Shown: one piece after another, positions 35,090 to 46,799 of the stretch
How the letters are laid out: each line of letters begins with the position of its first letter
Position numbering within the stretch: the stretch's first letter is position 1
Assembly (NCBI GenBank): GCA_025024175.1
Contig: QCXZ01000064.1
Coordinates: 49,249,325 to 49,313,324 of the forward strand
Length of the DNA stretch: 64,000 nt
Origin: Rhyzopertha dominica
Lineage: Eukaryota > Arthropoda > Insecta > Coleoptera > Bostrichidae
Reading direction: 5' to 3'
Made by a program: the position numbers and the translations under genes
Notes under the pieces: generated by a model
The model's input: the letters and a program-made list of their open reading frames with translations, nothing else
What the model was told of the DNA's origin: nothing
Databases searched by the model: none

Positions 35090-37261
35090 CCCAGCCAACA
35101 CAGTTATATATAGTTTATGTAACTATTACATAACACTACGTACTTAAATAATGTTTGATATGTAACATGTTTGGTACATGTATAGCACATGTACTGAAAA
35201 ATGCCGGCTCAAACGTGTGTTATCCGCAATATCTATGTTACATAAAAAAGCTACATTTTTATATGTTGTAGCAATGTAGCTGCTCTGTTTATGGTACAGA
35301 TGTAATACCAATACGCTACATATATTTTATATCATTAATACGTAATGTCACTACGTTTGATAAGTTATATGTAAGGAACATTTATAGTTCATGTACTTGA
35401 AAATACCGGCTCAAATAGGCGTGATCTGTAATACATCTGTTACGTAAAAAAGCTATAAAACAGACATCTATCTTTTATATATTACAGAGTACATACAGTT
35501 TCATTTACTTTATGTTATTTATATGTACTCCAGATGTGTTGTACATGCATCTTTTTGATAACGTCCGGAAGTTGCATAAATGAAAAAGTCCTTTCACTGA
35601 AATAAAATTTATTCGAGATGATTACATATTACGAAAATATATCTTCAGAAATATCCTTGCCCCTTTCTGTATCCTTTCATAGGCGGTCTCTAATAACACA
35701 AGACCTTAAGTTAAGTTAGATGTACAACACAGCAGCAATTCAGAAGAATATGCATAATGTCTTATGGGCATATGGGATATCTACACAAAAGTAACCTACT
35801 ATATTTTTTCTTCCGCGACACCTGTCTGACGGAAAATATCTTTGAAAGGATTTGAACCAAAGATATTGTTTTAAATTGCAAACAACAGTATTAAAAAGTT
35901 CCTTTTCTTATCTGCAACTTCATAAGGTAATGTTTTGAAAAAGATGTGTATTAAAACAAAATGCAGTGTAAAAGAATTGCTCATGCACACTATAACACCC
36001 TACAGTTTGTACAAGTAAGAAGAAATAACAAACATGCAATGATTACGTTTGTGAAAAATTATATCAAAAAAAATATAAAAACCACTCACTTTTTTCGTAT
36101 TAACCTTGATCCATTAAGACATATCCATTCTGATAATAGTTATTCGCAATCGAGATTCTTTAGATCTTTGCCTAAAATTGTTAGTTATTTTTAATTTTTA
36201 ATTAGTATTAAAATCTTACCTTTTAAGGCTGTCACGTAAACGCCTATTTCTATGCCCTAACTGGTTTGCGGAATAGTTAGTCACAATAGCTTTTGAACAT
36301 CTACAGACGAAGCCTCTGACATTTTTGTCAACTATTTGTGACAGATATTGTTTCTAAAATCATTTTTGCCAGCATAGTTATACATATAATATTTATGTCA
36401 CTATAATATAACAATGTTTACATACCACACGTAAGGTACATGAATGGTACATGTAAAGTAACAGCTATAATACTATTATAATGTGAATATAACTTTTTTT
36501 AAACCGTATAGTTATTTCACTGCTACCCTCAGAGTAATCCAATACATTCGGAATAGAAGAGACTGTACCCAAAAAGAGCCCAAAATAATAATTAATTATC
36601 AAAATGAGAGAAATATTGGTCACACTTTAGATTTGAGACGGATGGGTTTATTATAAAATTCATCAATAATTTGTTAATTCAAAAGCTTGTGTAGTGTGTA
36701 TCTAAAATGGATTTGTAGATTACATTCGTATGGCTCCGCTTGGTAGAGTACTGTAGACTGCTAATTTTCAAATCTAAAAATCACACCCATATTTCTTTTT
36801 TCATCTCTGTGCTTACACTTACTTGAATCCAAAGTTTCTGCGACTGGTAGGTTTTATTCTAATGCAAAATAATACATACATAGAAGTAATTTCAGTTATA
36901 ACCGAATTTATTTTACTATCGTGAGTAATTCACATTACTACTTTGTGATCATTTTCTCATTTAGTTTTTGTTACCCGATACGTATATCTTCTATATTATC
37001 TCTGTTTTCTTTTTTACCTTTACAATACATAGACGCGATCTGAGTGCTATACAAAAATTACTCTGGCAAATAATGTATTATAAACATGTAGGACTTATGT
37101 AACGTTTATGTAACATCATATATCCTAGACATAACAAAGTAAACATATATGTTACATACTTTTTAAAGCAAATTTCATACCTCTGGTGCATAATGCTGTT
37201 ATGTAGCATTTGATTGTTGTTCCTTGATATTTATGTATCATACATGTGTGTGTTGGCTGGG
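35090..37261. mobile_element. 2.17 kb non-autonomous element inserted in the hAT transposase relic
   Basis: The termini CCCAGCCAACACA and TGTGTTGGCTGGG are inverted repeats and separate two halves of one hAT transposase gene. Removing the block restores the frame order (NVNDI then VSPILEF). The duplication is at most 2-3 bases (AT or TAT), not the 8 bases of a hAT. Inside, near the left end, a block is duplicated: 35165-35280 and 35345-35460 share GGCTCAAA and related words. ACATGT and TATGTTACATA words are abundant at both ends. The 77-codon frame at 35961 has no resemblance. Confidence 0.85.
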
Positions 37262-37722
37262 ATGTCATTAACGTTTAGTTTATCTAATTTCACGAATCCA
37301 ACAAACCTTTCCTTACAAATAAACTTTTCATTTTGTTCGTATACATATCGTATGCCAATGAATAACCGCTCATATCCGGAAATTGCAGCTTTCTCATCTG
37401 CCATTACACTAAAATATTTAGAAGAATTTACTTCTTCAACTATATTTCTTAGTATCACTTGTCCTGTCAATGAAGTTATTTCCTTTTGGATCCTATGACG
37501 CGTGTATTTAGAGTTACCAGGTGCGTGAAGTAAGTGGCTCTCTAAAGCTTTATCACCAGCATCTATTCTGAATTTTAAAAGATCTGTAAGATTTCCCGTG
37601 CTTTTGCTGCTTTCTCTTAAGAGCTTATCCTGAATTCCAAAAAATTTTTCTGTTTCCGTAATAGTTTTCTTCTCTCCTTCATCAGTTAGAGAAAATATAT
37701 TATCAGGTATTAGATAACACAT
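37262..37722 (-). pseudogene. hAT transposase relic (DUF4371/ZMYM1-like), N-terminal part
   Basis: A long open minus-strand frame reads GNLTDLLKFRIDAGDKALES, HLLHAPGNSKYTRHRIQKEI, RNIVEEVNSSKYFSVMADEK, SGYERLFIGIRYVYEQNEKF and ERFVGFVKLDKLNVND. This is the DUF4371 core of hAT transposases. The first catalytic Asp sits in SVMADEK. The N-terminal zinc finger is not seen upstream of 37722. Translation then runs into the inserted element at 37261; the true continuation is at 35089 downward. Two changes are notable: ADEATD is replaced by ADEKAA, and NKEQ-type residues by SGYE. Confidence 0.88.
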
Positions 37723-37996
37723 CGATAAATGTTTGGCGCGAATGACGAATGCCAGGCTAAACTAGAATGGTCCATAGTTATGTCCATTTTTGCTAAACAA
37801 TAAACCAGTACAATATGCAAATGTTAATAAAATCATGGTAGTTATAGGGAATACATCACTCGCGCATTTCGAGGATTGTTTTTATTTAGTGTTAGGACTG
37901 ATTACAATCCATATTAGTGATACATTAAGTCTAAATACAATATCGTCGAAATTGGTAGATAAAGCAAATGACGTCACCTGACTACGCAACCCATTA

Positions 37997-38135
37997 TGGC
38001 CCTGTTGCACAATGCGTGGTTAACCAGACCCCCTGGTTAACACGCGGTTAACCTATAAGAAACGCTTAAAAAGAATCGTTTCCATGACAACTACTGGTTA
38101 ACCGCGTGTTAACCACCCTTTGTGCAACTGAGCCA
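37997..38135. mobile_element. PIF/Harbinger-like MITE, 139 bp
   Basis: The ends TGGCCCTGTTGCACAA and (reverse) TGGCTCAGTTGCACAA pair. Internal GTGGTTAACC/GGTTAACCACC arms make the unit almost wholly palindromic. TTA occurs immediately on both sides, the three-base target of PIF/Harbinger elements. Confidence 0.8.
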
Positions 38136-38351
38136 TTAAATTCCATTTATATAGGTTAAGCTGGATTTAATATGTTTCATGTATGAAATAAAGGAAAAAT
38201 AATGTCCTAACTAAAAAATTTCAAAATTAAAAAACCAAGTTCAATGACACTTGTTTTAGAAAACTTCTTGGCAACCATGTACAACACCAATGTATCCACC
38301 AATCGTATAGGTAGGTGTATATATATGAACTTTGTTCATAACATTACTCTA

Positions 38352-38394
38352 CCTACTTCTGATGAGAGGCTAACTACCCAAAACGATAGTAGAG
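38352..38394 (+). ncRNA. Hammerhead-like / Penelope-end motif
   Basis: CTACTTCTGATGAGAGGC, then AAAACGATAGTAG. A CTGATGA box is followed by a short hairpin, an AAAAC box and a CTACT/AGTAG outer stem. The UH residue expected before the outer stem is altered. The arrangement resembles 3' ends of Penelope elements. No reverse transcriptase is nearby. Confidence 0.35.
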
Positions 38395-39005
38395 ATAAAA
38401 TGAAATTGTAGAACAATTTAAGTGTACAGTTTTAATGTGTTTTCTTAATGGTGGAAATATATGTATTTCGTATCTCCGCCTTTGTAGATGATTCCAACGT
38501 CACAATCCTTGCTTATTGACTTAGTAATCACATACGACGCAGAGCTCTCTACGTAACAATAACATACCTACCTCGAAGTAAAACAGACAAACAGCTTAAT
38601 ACTTGGTCCTAAGGTAAACAATAAAAGTGGATTACTTCTTTTACAAATTGTTAACTGTGTCGCATCAAACTGAGTTTGAAACATTTACTTCCCATGTTCT
38701 TTCATGAAACTAGGACAAATTCATCGCTCCAGAAAATAAAATAAGCTTTATTTTAAAACCTAGTAACATCGCAAACTACGCAAATACAGTTGCATTTCGT
38801 CAGAAGGAAAAATATCATATTTGAATGTATAAAACATGACGTCAAAGCGAATCTCAGTTCACGCACCAGAAACTCCCTCTCGGTGACAAATTTGCAAGGA
38901 AACGCGAGGGCGCCCGTCAACCATCCTATCTACCTATGTAGACCTTCCGGTAACAAAATTTTAAGCTCATTAACGTATCCTTAATTAAATGTAAATAGAT
39001 TCAGA

Positions 39006-39431
39006 CTACAAACTCTCGATCCGTGCCTCGAAGTTGTTCAACAACAAAGTTTGTTTTAAATTGCTAACTGATGGGTTCCTTTTGATTCTGTGACCTGCTG
39101 AATAATGGAAGGCCGACGCTGTTTGTTTCTGTGCCGCGGAAGAAAATAGTGCTAGATGTAAGCTTAATTCTGTTATCGATTTAGCTTTGTGCTGAGTTCG
39201 AAAGAATTTATTCCCAGCAGAATGAACTTCTTGTTTTTCAGAAATAGGAACTATTGAAGTGCGGAAATGCGCTGCACTGGAACAATGAAATATTCCAAAG
39301 ATATCGTATATTTTAACAAACTTTGTAAGTGTAGTTATGACAGGCGTAGATGGCGAACTTTGGTTCCTATTGCTTTGTTCTGAACGGAAGTAATATTTCC
39401 ATAGTTTGAACACTTTCATAAGCGCACTCAT
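39006..39431 (-). CDS. Uncharacterised 141-codon frame, doubtful
   Basis: This is the second longest frame on the window and has no clear partner exon. It is Ser-rich and basic, with no signal peptide, no membrane segment, and no motif that I know. GC content is a little higher than in the flanks. It could be part of a decayed element, or a chance frame in conserved non-coding DNA. I would not treat it as a gene without transcript evidence. Confidence 0.12.
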   Translation of the reverse strand: MSALMKVFKLWKYYFRSEQSNRNQSSPSTPVITTLTKFVKIYDIFGIFHCSSAAHFRTSIVPISEKQEVHSAGNKFFRTQHKAKSITELSLHLALFSSAAQKQTASAFHYSAGHRIKRNPSVSNLKQTLLLNNFEARIESL

Positions 39432-39944
39432 GGCGAAACGTTTCGATTAATTATATAACTTGGAAACAAGCTGACTGTTTGATTGGCTTTTTAACGTTTT
39501 TTTTTTATTTATTTAGACCCAACGGTCACTTACAAAACGTGCTTTGAAACTAGTATAATAGTAGAATTAGGAGTTTCCACTACTACAAAACTATACTTAA
39601 TTATTTTCAAAAATGTCTAAGATCAAGCACTTTGAAACAACAGTATTTAAAACGCCTCTGACGCATAAATGCATATAATCTAACCTCTAATTATTGACAG
39701 TTATGATTTGTTAATTTATTTTACAATGTATCTAGTATTCATTTAATTTTGAAACTGTTAGGACCTATTATAATCTAATATAATAAATCTTGTCAAAGAT
39801 TGCGAAAGATGCGAAACGACGTCACACGGCTACGCGATAATTACATAATTACATTAAGCAAAATGTCCGAAGTAAGTATGCATTTAACGCCATATCAATG
39901 TGCTATCTTCAAAAATTGTGAAAGCACTCAGTTGCCTATAAATT

Positions 39945-40223
39945 TCTGTCATGCTGTCTGCACTGACGAGCTTTAAAAAACGGAACGGGTCTGTCTGCAG
40001 ACAGTATGGCGTAAACGCTCATCTTAATGTGTACTGTTCATTGTCGCCTTCAAAAACGCCACCGAAGCCTAATGTCAAGTTGATGTATGCAGATTCATGC
40101 CAACGTGGCAGATTACAGGTCAGTGCCTTTAAGAAGTAGTTCGCNGTGAAACGGCTAGGTGGCTTTGTCACCTTATCAGCTTTCTACTGATAGATGGCAT
40201 CGTCAGCTAAATTTTCACTTAGT
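39945..40223. mobile_element. Palindromic element, diverged copy 3
   Basis: Degenerate matches to both modules are seen: CATGCTGTCTGCACTGACGA near 39950, then TATGCAGATTCATGCCAA and TAGGTGGCTTTGTCA, ending GCTAAATTTTCACTTAGT. One arm is largely missing. The 62-codon frame here is not a gene. Confidence 0.65.
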
Positions 40224-41502
40224 AACAATGGGAGATTCCAACAGTTAGTTGGATACAAACACTTTGTTGTTGTAAACATACAGTCAAGACGGGATGGACT
40301 ATAGTTCCGTTATTATAAAGAATGTTTTTAATAAATTCCATCATAAAGGGTTTCCGATTTTCTCTGGGCAATACCTAACTTTTTTAATCAAACATCCTCC
40401 ATTCATTAAGTAAAAATGATGGTTACTTTGTTAACCGTATGTGTGATCTATTTGTATAAAATACGTTTCGGAAATATTTAAACCTTTTTTTTAATTTCCA
40501 CGTTTACAGTGCCATATAAAAAAATAATGCTGAAAGTAAAAAAATTATAAAGGTACTGTTTTCTCCATTGAATGGGCATGAATTTAGCTTTGCTATAGAT
40601 ACGTATAAATTTTTACTAAAATACATGCCTAAATAAATCAATACCGTATTTTAGTTTTTTTTTTTAATTCTATTAAGACAGGTTACGGTATACTTTGCAA
40701 TCTCCGACTGTGTCTATGAAAAAAAGTAATATAATTATAACCACTTTTTTCTCATATCTCACATTTTACCAGACTTGGGATCAGCAGTATTATTACTAGA
40801 TTGTTTAAGAAGCGGTCTAGTGAACGTAAAAGAACCCAAAATACAAAACAACACTAACAAATCACTAAACCATTAAAAATTGTCAAGCACACAAGGGCAA
40901 ACCATAAATAAGACCAACACTACTCAAACAGAACACTAATAAAAATGTGCCGCCATTTTTGNTTGAAAACATAACCGAACAAATCTTTTAAACCTTTTCG
41001 NATATCAACAGCTGNAGCGGGAGGCGTGGAACTCCACAAAAAAATTGTTACACATTTCCATAACATAGTGTGGCTGAGATTCGCCTTATTGCATCCATGT
41101 ACGGTGTGATATTTATATCTGTGTAAGATTCTGTTTACTAATACAGAATTGACGCTTGCTGTGTTGTTTATTTCTCGTAGACCAACATTACAATTTTCTT
41201 GTACAGAACCCGAAGTAACAAATTGATTTTGTTCTGCTGTTGCTGTCTTGTTCCTTATTCTTCTATTGCATTGAACAATACCAGTGGCAACAAATCGTTT
41301 TCAACGTTATCTTATCTAGGATGCTGTCTATTCAGGCGCTGTTATGCATAAACACGAAATGCTAACAATTGGTTTCAAGGTCATTCCCCCAATATAAAAA
41401 CCACATCTACCAATACTGGAAAACTAAATCAAACGGAGAGTCAAATCCCAAAGCCTCTTAAGATTCATTATTGCAGGATATAACCAAAGATAGATGGACT
41501 AT

Positions 41503-41598
41503 GGGCCGGTTGCACAAACACGGATCAATTTGATCGCGATGTTAACCTCGGATGAAACCATAGCAACACCAATAATCCACGTTTGTGCAACCCACCCT
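41503..41598. mobile_element. Mini palindromic MITE related to 37997-38135
   Basis: GGGCCGGTTGCACAAACACG on the left and CGTTTGTGCAACCCACCC on the right are inverted, sharing the GTTGCACAA terminus of the MITE at 37997. The core is 40 bases. The target duplication is not certain. Confidence 0.65.
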
Positions 41599-41889
41599 AT
41601 AACTTGTCGAGAGGAATCTAAATTATGATTCAAATAATGTAAAAATTATCTGGTTCTATAAAAAAAATTAAAAGTTATCCATGATTGTTGTTTTAAAATT
41701 TAAGGTTTCTTATTACCGAGTCTATCCATCTTTCTTTACTTTCGGAGATATTTTTTTAGCGCAGTGTAAACGTTAAAATTTTCAAAAAAACTTTAAATAT
41801 TTCCGGAACGTTGCAAAATAGAACACACGCAGGTAGGGTTAACAAAGTAGCCATTATTTTTGACCAAAAATTAAAAAATGCAAAAATAT

Positions 41890-41954
41890 ACAGGGTCTTC
41901 TTATTTAAAAAAATGAAGTTAGGTATTACCCCAAGAAAATGGGACACCCTGTAT
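41890..41954. repeat. 65 bp unit with TACAGGGT/ACCCTGTA ends
   Basis: TACAGGGT at the left and ACCCTGTA at the right are perfect inverted termini over 8 bases. The same TACAGGGT word occurs alone near 43689 and 49479. Such ends are common in mariner-like relics of insects. No coding sequence. Confidence 0.5.
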
Positions 41955-42285
41955 AATTAAAAATAATTTTACATATTTTTATGGTTTTGTATATTAATGG
42001 AACTATAGTCCGTCCTTAAGTGTCACACTCTGAATATTGCCGTTAATATTCACCAACAGAAATTTAAAAATTATGTCAAAAGCCTTAAGGCGTAGCCAAA
42101 AATGTGGTTTTTATCCGAAAAAAGCAAATGACAATAAAAAATCTTGGTTCTCAAACTTTTAATCGTGCGTATCTACTACTATCTGTATAAAAACAGAAAA
42201 CTCCTGAACTGTCCTTGAACCCTAGCACAGGGAAAGTTTCCAATTTAACCGTAGCCGTAAAATTCAGTGTTTTTCTCTTTTACAG

Positions 42286-42402
42286 GAAAATGCGGTCACG
42301 GTAGTCCATGTGAACAGCTCTGCTACGAGCTCCACGATGGCATGTACGAGTGCGACTGCAAGCCGGGCTTCGAGTTGAGAGAGGATGGCTATAGTTGCTA
42401 CG
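42286..42402 (+). CDS. Internal exon encoding an EGF-like domain
   Basis: This is a 117-base exon between a pyrimidine-rich acceptor (ttttctcttttacag) and a perfect donor (gtaagt). Both boundaries are phase 1, the usual arrangement for extracellular EGF modules. The only reading frame without stops has six cysteines spaced C-x5-C-x3-C-x9-C-x1-C-x12-C and contains CEQLCYELHDG and CDCKPGFELREDGYSC. The late Gly-aromatic and DGYSC pattern resembles cEGF/LDLR-type EGF repeats. GC content is clearly higher than the surrounding intron. The domain would lie outside the cell and form three disulphides. The last base (G) joins the next exon, at 56928, in frame. The parent protein cannot be named from one domain. 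An insect EGF/laminin-G matrix protein (eyes shut or pikachurin type) is a guess from the CGHG...C style and the acidic linker that follows. Confidence 0.85.
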
Positions 42403-44110
42403 GTAAGTATTAAACTTTTCTGTTGATGACAGAGCAGTGAATTTGATAGACACAGGCTTTGCTTTAAAGTGGGTTTGTGTATTTCGTGAGTCCTACGATT
42501 AACATCCTACCACTTGCTTTTTAACACACGTTTTTATTAATTATTCGTGTCTGTTTACCTGATCCGGTACAAATTCTGCAATCAATTTTGAACTGATTTT
42601 TTGATAAGCTTAAAGGATTGAAACATTGAAAATATAGCTCAGAACTGGATGAAAATACAATATTGACTCGCTTTTTTGTCTGTCTGTTTGATACTTGTTG
42701 ATAGTCCCATTGACAAACACATACCGTTGGCAGAAGGAATAAGAAGCCGACAAAGAAGAGACAACTGTAATATTCATACGCCTTTTAACGACAAAAATTA
42801 TACCAAAAACCTTACATGAAACTGATTGGTCTGATGCCATTCATCTGCTAAGGTTTTATAAAAATCAACTATAAAATAAATGAAATCACTTTTCCCAGAA
42901 TTTAATGACAACTTATAGAACTATTTCAAACCGTTCATCAGGGTAAGAAGAACTACTAAATCTAAAAAATGTAAGAGTGTTATAAATGCTAACATAAGTG
43001 CAGAGCGAAATACAGAGAATCAGGCAAAGGGTAATAAAGAAAAAATCTGACGAACTTAACTAATTGGGGTTCACAAATAAAGTGGTAAAACCTTATATTC
43101 GTGGGTCTGATTTTTGATGAAAAATACCTTAATTGCATTGTGCTCATTATTCCTCTTTAGTTACAAATATAAGGAACCTCTTTCATCAAGCAACAGTTTA
43201 TCTTAATTTAAAAATGCAGCGAGTTGATGTAGCACGGCCTATAAAGTAGGAAGGGAGAGAGATTGTTGTGTACTCGAGCAAAGGAATTATACCTTCTAAA
43301 AGGCATTTTATTGCTCCACCAATATTTACCGGAAAGGAAGCAATACCAGTGAACTGATCACGGGTATTGCAAAAGCGAAAATGGTTATAATAGCCTTTAT
43401 GCTCGGACCGGGGCCAATTTTATGAAGCCGTGTGTGTTCAAAGGCAAGGTAATAGCATAAAATCATTCTAATTTCTGATTCATAAAGCTACCCCAACATA
43501 CGCGAGAGATCTTGGCGAACTAAGCACTTTGCTTGATGTAGACTTTGTATTAAGAGGGTATTATCTATATCGTTCCGTTGAATAATATAATTACCACCTT
43601 GAAATAATAGGTGAAACCGCCTTGAAAATTAAGAGGCACCAAGGAAGCAATTTATACCGATAAAGACTATGACAACCTTCAGTAATGTACAGGGTTTGTA
43701 TACAATCTTGGTATTTTACATCATTTGGTGATGAAACCCTTGATTCCAAGGTTTGTAAGAAGCCGATTATGTACGAAGAGAAATCAAATATAACGCAATG
43801 ATAGCAAGAATTAGTGCAGCTACATGTAATTTAAATGACGTAAAGTTAGATGTTTCAGATTTAATGCCAGTTATGCTTCCACAGTTTGTGTTATAAACGC
43901 TACGAACAGTCAACAGCGATAAAACGGGAAAAGACAACATTCCATAGTACACTTAAAATAATCATATCAAAGCTATCAAGAGAAATGGATTTACAATCCA
44001 ATTACTACTAGTTACAAAAAAAGCGAATTTTCGTTGTATGCTGCTGAAACTGAAGAGACAATACATAAAACTGAAACCTGTAACCAGCGGTGTCGTGGAG
44101 CCACGAATAA

Positions 44111-44413
44111 TCGTTCTCCCATGATCGTTGAAGGATACAACATCAGACTCAGTAAGATATCTTAATCGTATTGCACTGCAGAATAGATCTGACTAATGCA
44201 TTCAACTTATTCAAATTTTCAAACTTCCATGTCCTGTAACTTTTGAACGGTAAGAGTCTACAGCAAAGGGCTCCGGATTGGAGCTCAGAAGGTCATGGGC
44301 TATTACCATACCAAGTTTGGTTGTGATCGGATGAACTCCGTTCCATTGAGTGATATATACGAGTATAGTTCTCCTTTTTCACGTACTTCACGGTACGATC
44401 AATGGGAGAACGA
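44111..44413. repeat. Small inverted-repeat unit
   Basis: TCGTTCTCCCATGATCGTTG (44111-44130) returns inverted as CGATCAATGGGAGAACGA near 44396-44413, with two small indels. It may be a 300-base MITE. Target duplication was not resolved. A TCAGG array follows 58 bases downstream. Confidence 0.45.
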
Positions 44414-44470
44414 AAATACAAACTACAACCTGGCATAATCTAGACAGGAAAAACAAAAATGGCAAAATGC

Positions 44471-44515
44471 AGGTCAGGTCAGGTCAGGTCGAGTCATATA
44501 AGGTCAGGTCAGGTA
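44471..44515 (+). repeat. Short TCAGG array, interrupted
   Basis: AGGTCAGGTCAGGTCAGGTC is followed by GAGTCATATA and then AGGTCAGGTCAGGT. It is the same five-base unit, in the same orientation, as the array at 14113. It lies 60 bases from a small inverted-repeat element (44111-44413). Confidence 0.7.
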
Positions 44516-45144
44516 CTTGCAACTAACATTAGAAAAAGTAGTAGCATTTAAAGATTAACATTAATGTAATTAAGATTCAGACGAATGCATTAATGTATTT
44601 TTAAGAACAAGTTGAGTTCTATATATCCATTGCTTTAAATGCGCATGAAAGTTCATGAACACATAGACCTTGAGAATAATGGATATAAGCATATTTGATA
44701 AAGTGCATGAGAATATCGGCTAACTCTTTTTACCTATATCTACTTTTAAAAATAAGTCGTATACTATACTTGGATCACCCAAGAGATGGAGTAATAAATC
44801 TTCACGTGATTTTTAAACGCAGATTTCCTATTGGTTCTTCGTAACCAAAGGAGATCTGCTTCAATCCCGTTTCACACTAGGCGACCTTACCGATCGACCG
44901 AAATTCGGCCATTAGTGTTATCGTAAAATCAGTATTTTTCAAGGCTCTGTTTCAAATTAAAGGCAAATTTGTAAGACTATCGAGAAATAGTATTAAACAT
45001 GTTTTCATTAATCACAATTCTAGCTTAGATTTTTCAGTCGTGTTTGTTGGGTTTCCATTTTTAACAACTTCTATTTTATTATTTTGGGTAAGTATATACT
45101 GTTATCTGAAATAAAATAAAAATCTCTGTTTTAATTTTTATCAA

Positions 45145-45837
45145 TGGATGACAACAATGTTGACAATACTGAAGCGTCACCATCCACAAAACGAACCAGG
45201 CGACATTTTTTGTAGAAGAAAAGCAAATGATCTAGAACATTTTTAAGACCTTCCACGAGAAAGACCCTGGTTAATCAAAGGTGCATATAGTGGAATTTGC
45301 CAGTAAAACTGCAAATATTATTCACATATTGTAATCTATTAACGCTTGAGCATATGTTGTAACCCTGCAAAATAAATTAAATATAATTATGTCTTAGGTA
45401 TTAGTGTGACAAGTGTATACAACATTCTCAAGGAACATGAAGACAATCTCAATGTTAACCCTGTCAATGAAAATGCAGAACTTTCGAATTAAAAAAAAAC
45501 ACACACGCAACGTTGTTGATGAAACGGCTACAGCCGCAGGTAGCCAAATTGAAAGATTGCCACCTTGCCATTGTGAGCTTAATCCGTTAGAACTCACATG
45601 GGCTCAAGTCAAGGTGAGGTGGCAAGAAAAAACCGCTCCTTTAAACTGGAGGTGCAGAATCTTTTTAATGAAGTATTAGGTCATGTCACTGCCCAAAATT
45701 GGCAAAATGCCATTCGACATCTGAATGGGGTGGAGGCAAAACTGTGGCTTCTCGATGTAGTTATGGAGGTCCAAGTGGAAGAGTTGATAATTAATTTAGG
45801 GAGCGACTCTTCAGACTGTTCAGATCAGAGTGAATAA
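45145..45837 (+). pseudogene. IS630/Tc1-mariner-like transposase relic, second subfamily
   Basis: The end of the gene is clear: RLPPCHCELNPLELTWAQVK (45553-45612), with the third catalytic Glu in NPLE; then, in the next frame, NRSFKLEVQNLFNEVLGHV and WQNAIRHLNGVEAKLWLLD; then an acidic C terminus ending GSDSSDCSDQSE. This is the DDE_3 C-terminal pattern, related to the copies at 29485 and 54970 but clearly diverged. Upstream, 45145 starts MDDNNVDNTEASPSTKRTRR, a plausible N terminus. The HTH region and the two catalytic Asp blocks between are deleted. The two end pieces overlap in frames 45413-45679 and 45598-45837, so one frame shift separates them. Confidence 0.8.
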
Positions 45838-46799
45838 TGTAAACAATTTTTTTGTGAATATAAATAGTTTGATCTTTTTTTAACCCTATCATGTTACATG
45901 CCAATTAAAATTATTGAATAACTGTGTTCTTGGGCAGTTTAATTTTAAGATATTGCTATATGGCATCTTTGAGTAAAATTTTTTGTTGCAATTTCCAAAC
46001 CTGAACGTTCACTAAGTCCAGAAAAAGTGTGTAAAAGTAAATGTTAAAATTTGTTGTGCAGTTTAAGTTGGACGTTGACGTCCAAAAATTGGATTGGAGA
46101 ATTTGTGGGTGATTAAAACATTTGACTGTCTAATGGAAATAATACATAATTATGAAATTAAATAGGAGGGAGTATAAAGTTACAAATTAATTTGTATGTT
46201 TTTTATCTATCGTTTCCTTAAAGGTTGCAATAAAACTTTCAATTGACGTACCGTATTCAAACTTAGAAGCTTTATATTTTTCAACCTCCCTGATATAAAA
46301 TAACCCAGAAATACTTATTTATTGTTTACAAAATTCACTTGTTAACTTGAAGTGTCAGTGAATTTCAGATATATAGGACAAGCCACTATTCTCCGTAAGG
46401 AGTGTGTACCTGGTTTGGTACCTAATGTCATGCACTTAGTATGACGCAACACCAATACGGTGCATTAGAGCATGTAACAACCGTAACCGCTACAGTGTCA
46501 ATGTAAATAAGTTGAGTGCCTCCATTATCGCTTAAATTGGATAGACTTCGCTGCTATACTGAGGCCATTGGTGCTCTGCAATGTATTCGAGATGAGGCTG
46601 TTTACAACATTAAGGAGGGTTTGCAGTTAATACCTACCTAATAAAAATATTCTACGTACATTTGGTGCAAGTTTTTGAGACGTTTCTTTTTCCTCGGCCC
46701 ATTACAGGTACATCTTTGGAATTACGCATCTTGATTCGGTCAGATATTTTGAACTCTTACTTTGGTTTTCTATACCTGTTTATATTTTACAAGTTAAAT

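Larger units (their letters stand above)
40224..42285. other. Intronic DNA upstream of the first EGF exon
   Basis: AT-rich sequence with the two small MITEs listed separately and ambiguous bases near 40962, 41001 and 41015. A normal pyrimidine tract and acceptor end the stretch. No other exon was seen. Confidence 0.55.

Noticed and set aside
39006..39431. 141-codon minus-strand frame as a novel gene
   Set aside because: No domain, splice context or partner exon is visible. A frame of this length is possible by chance in a GC-richer intron patch. It is listed only as doubtful.
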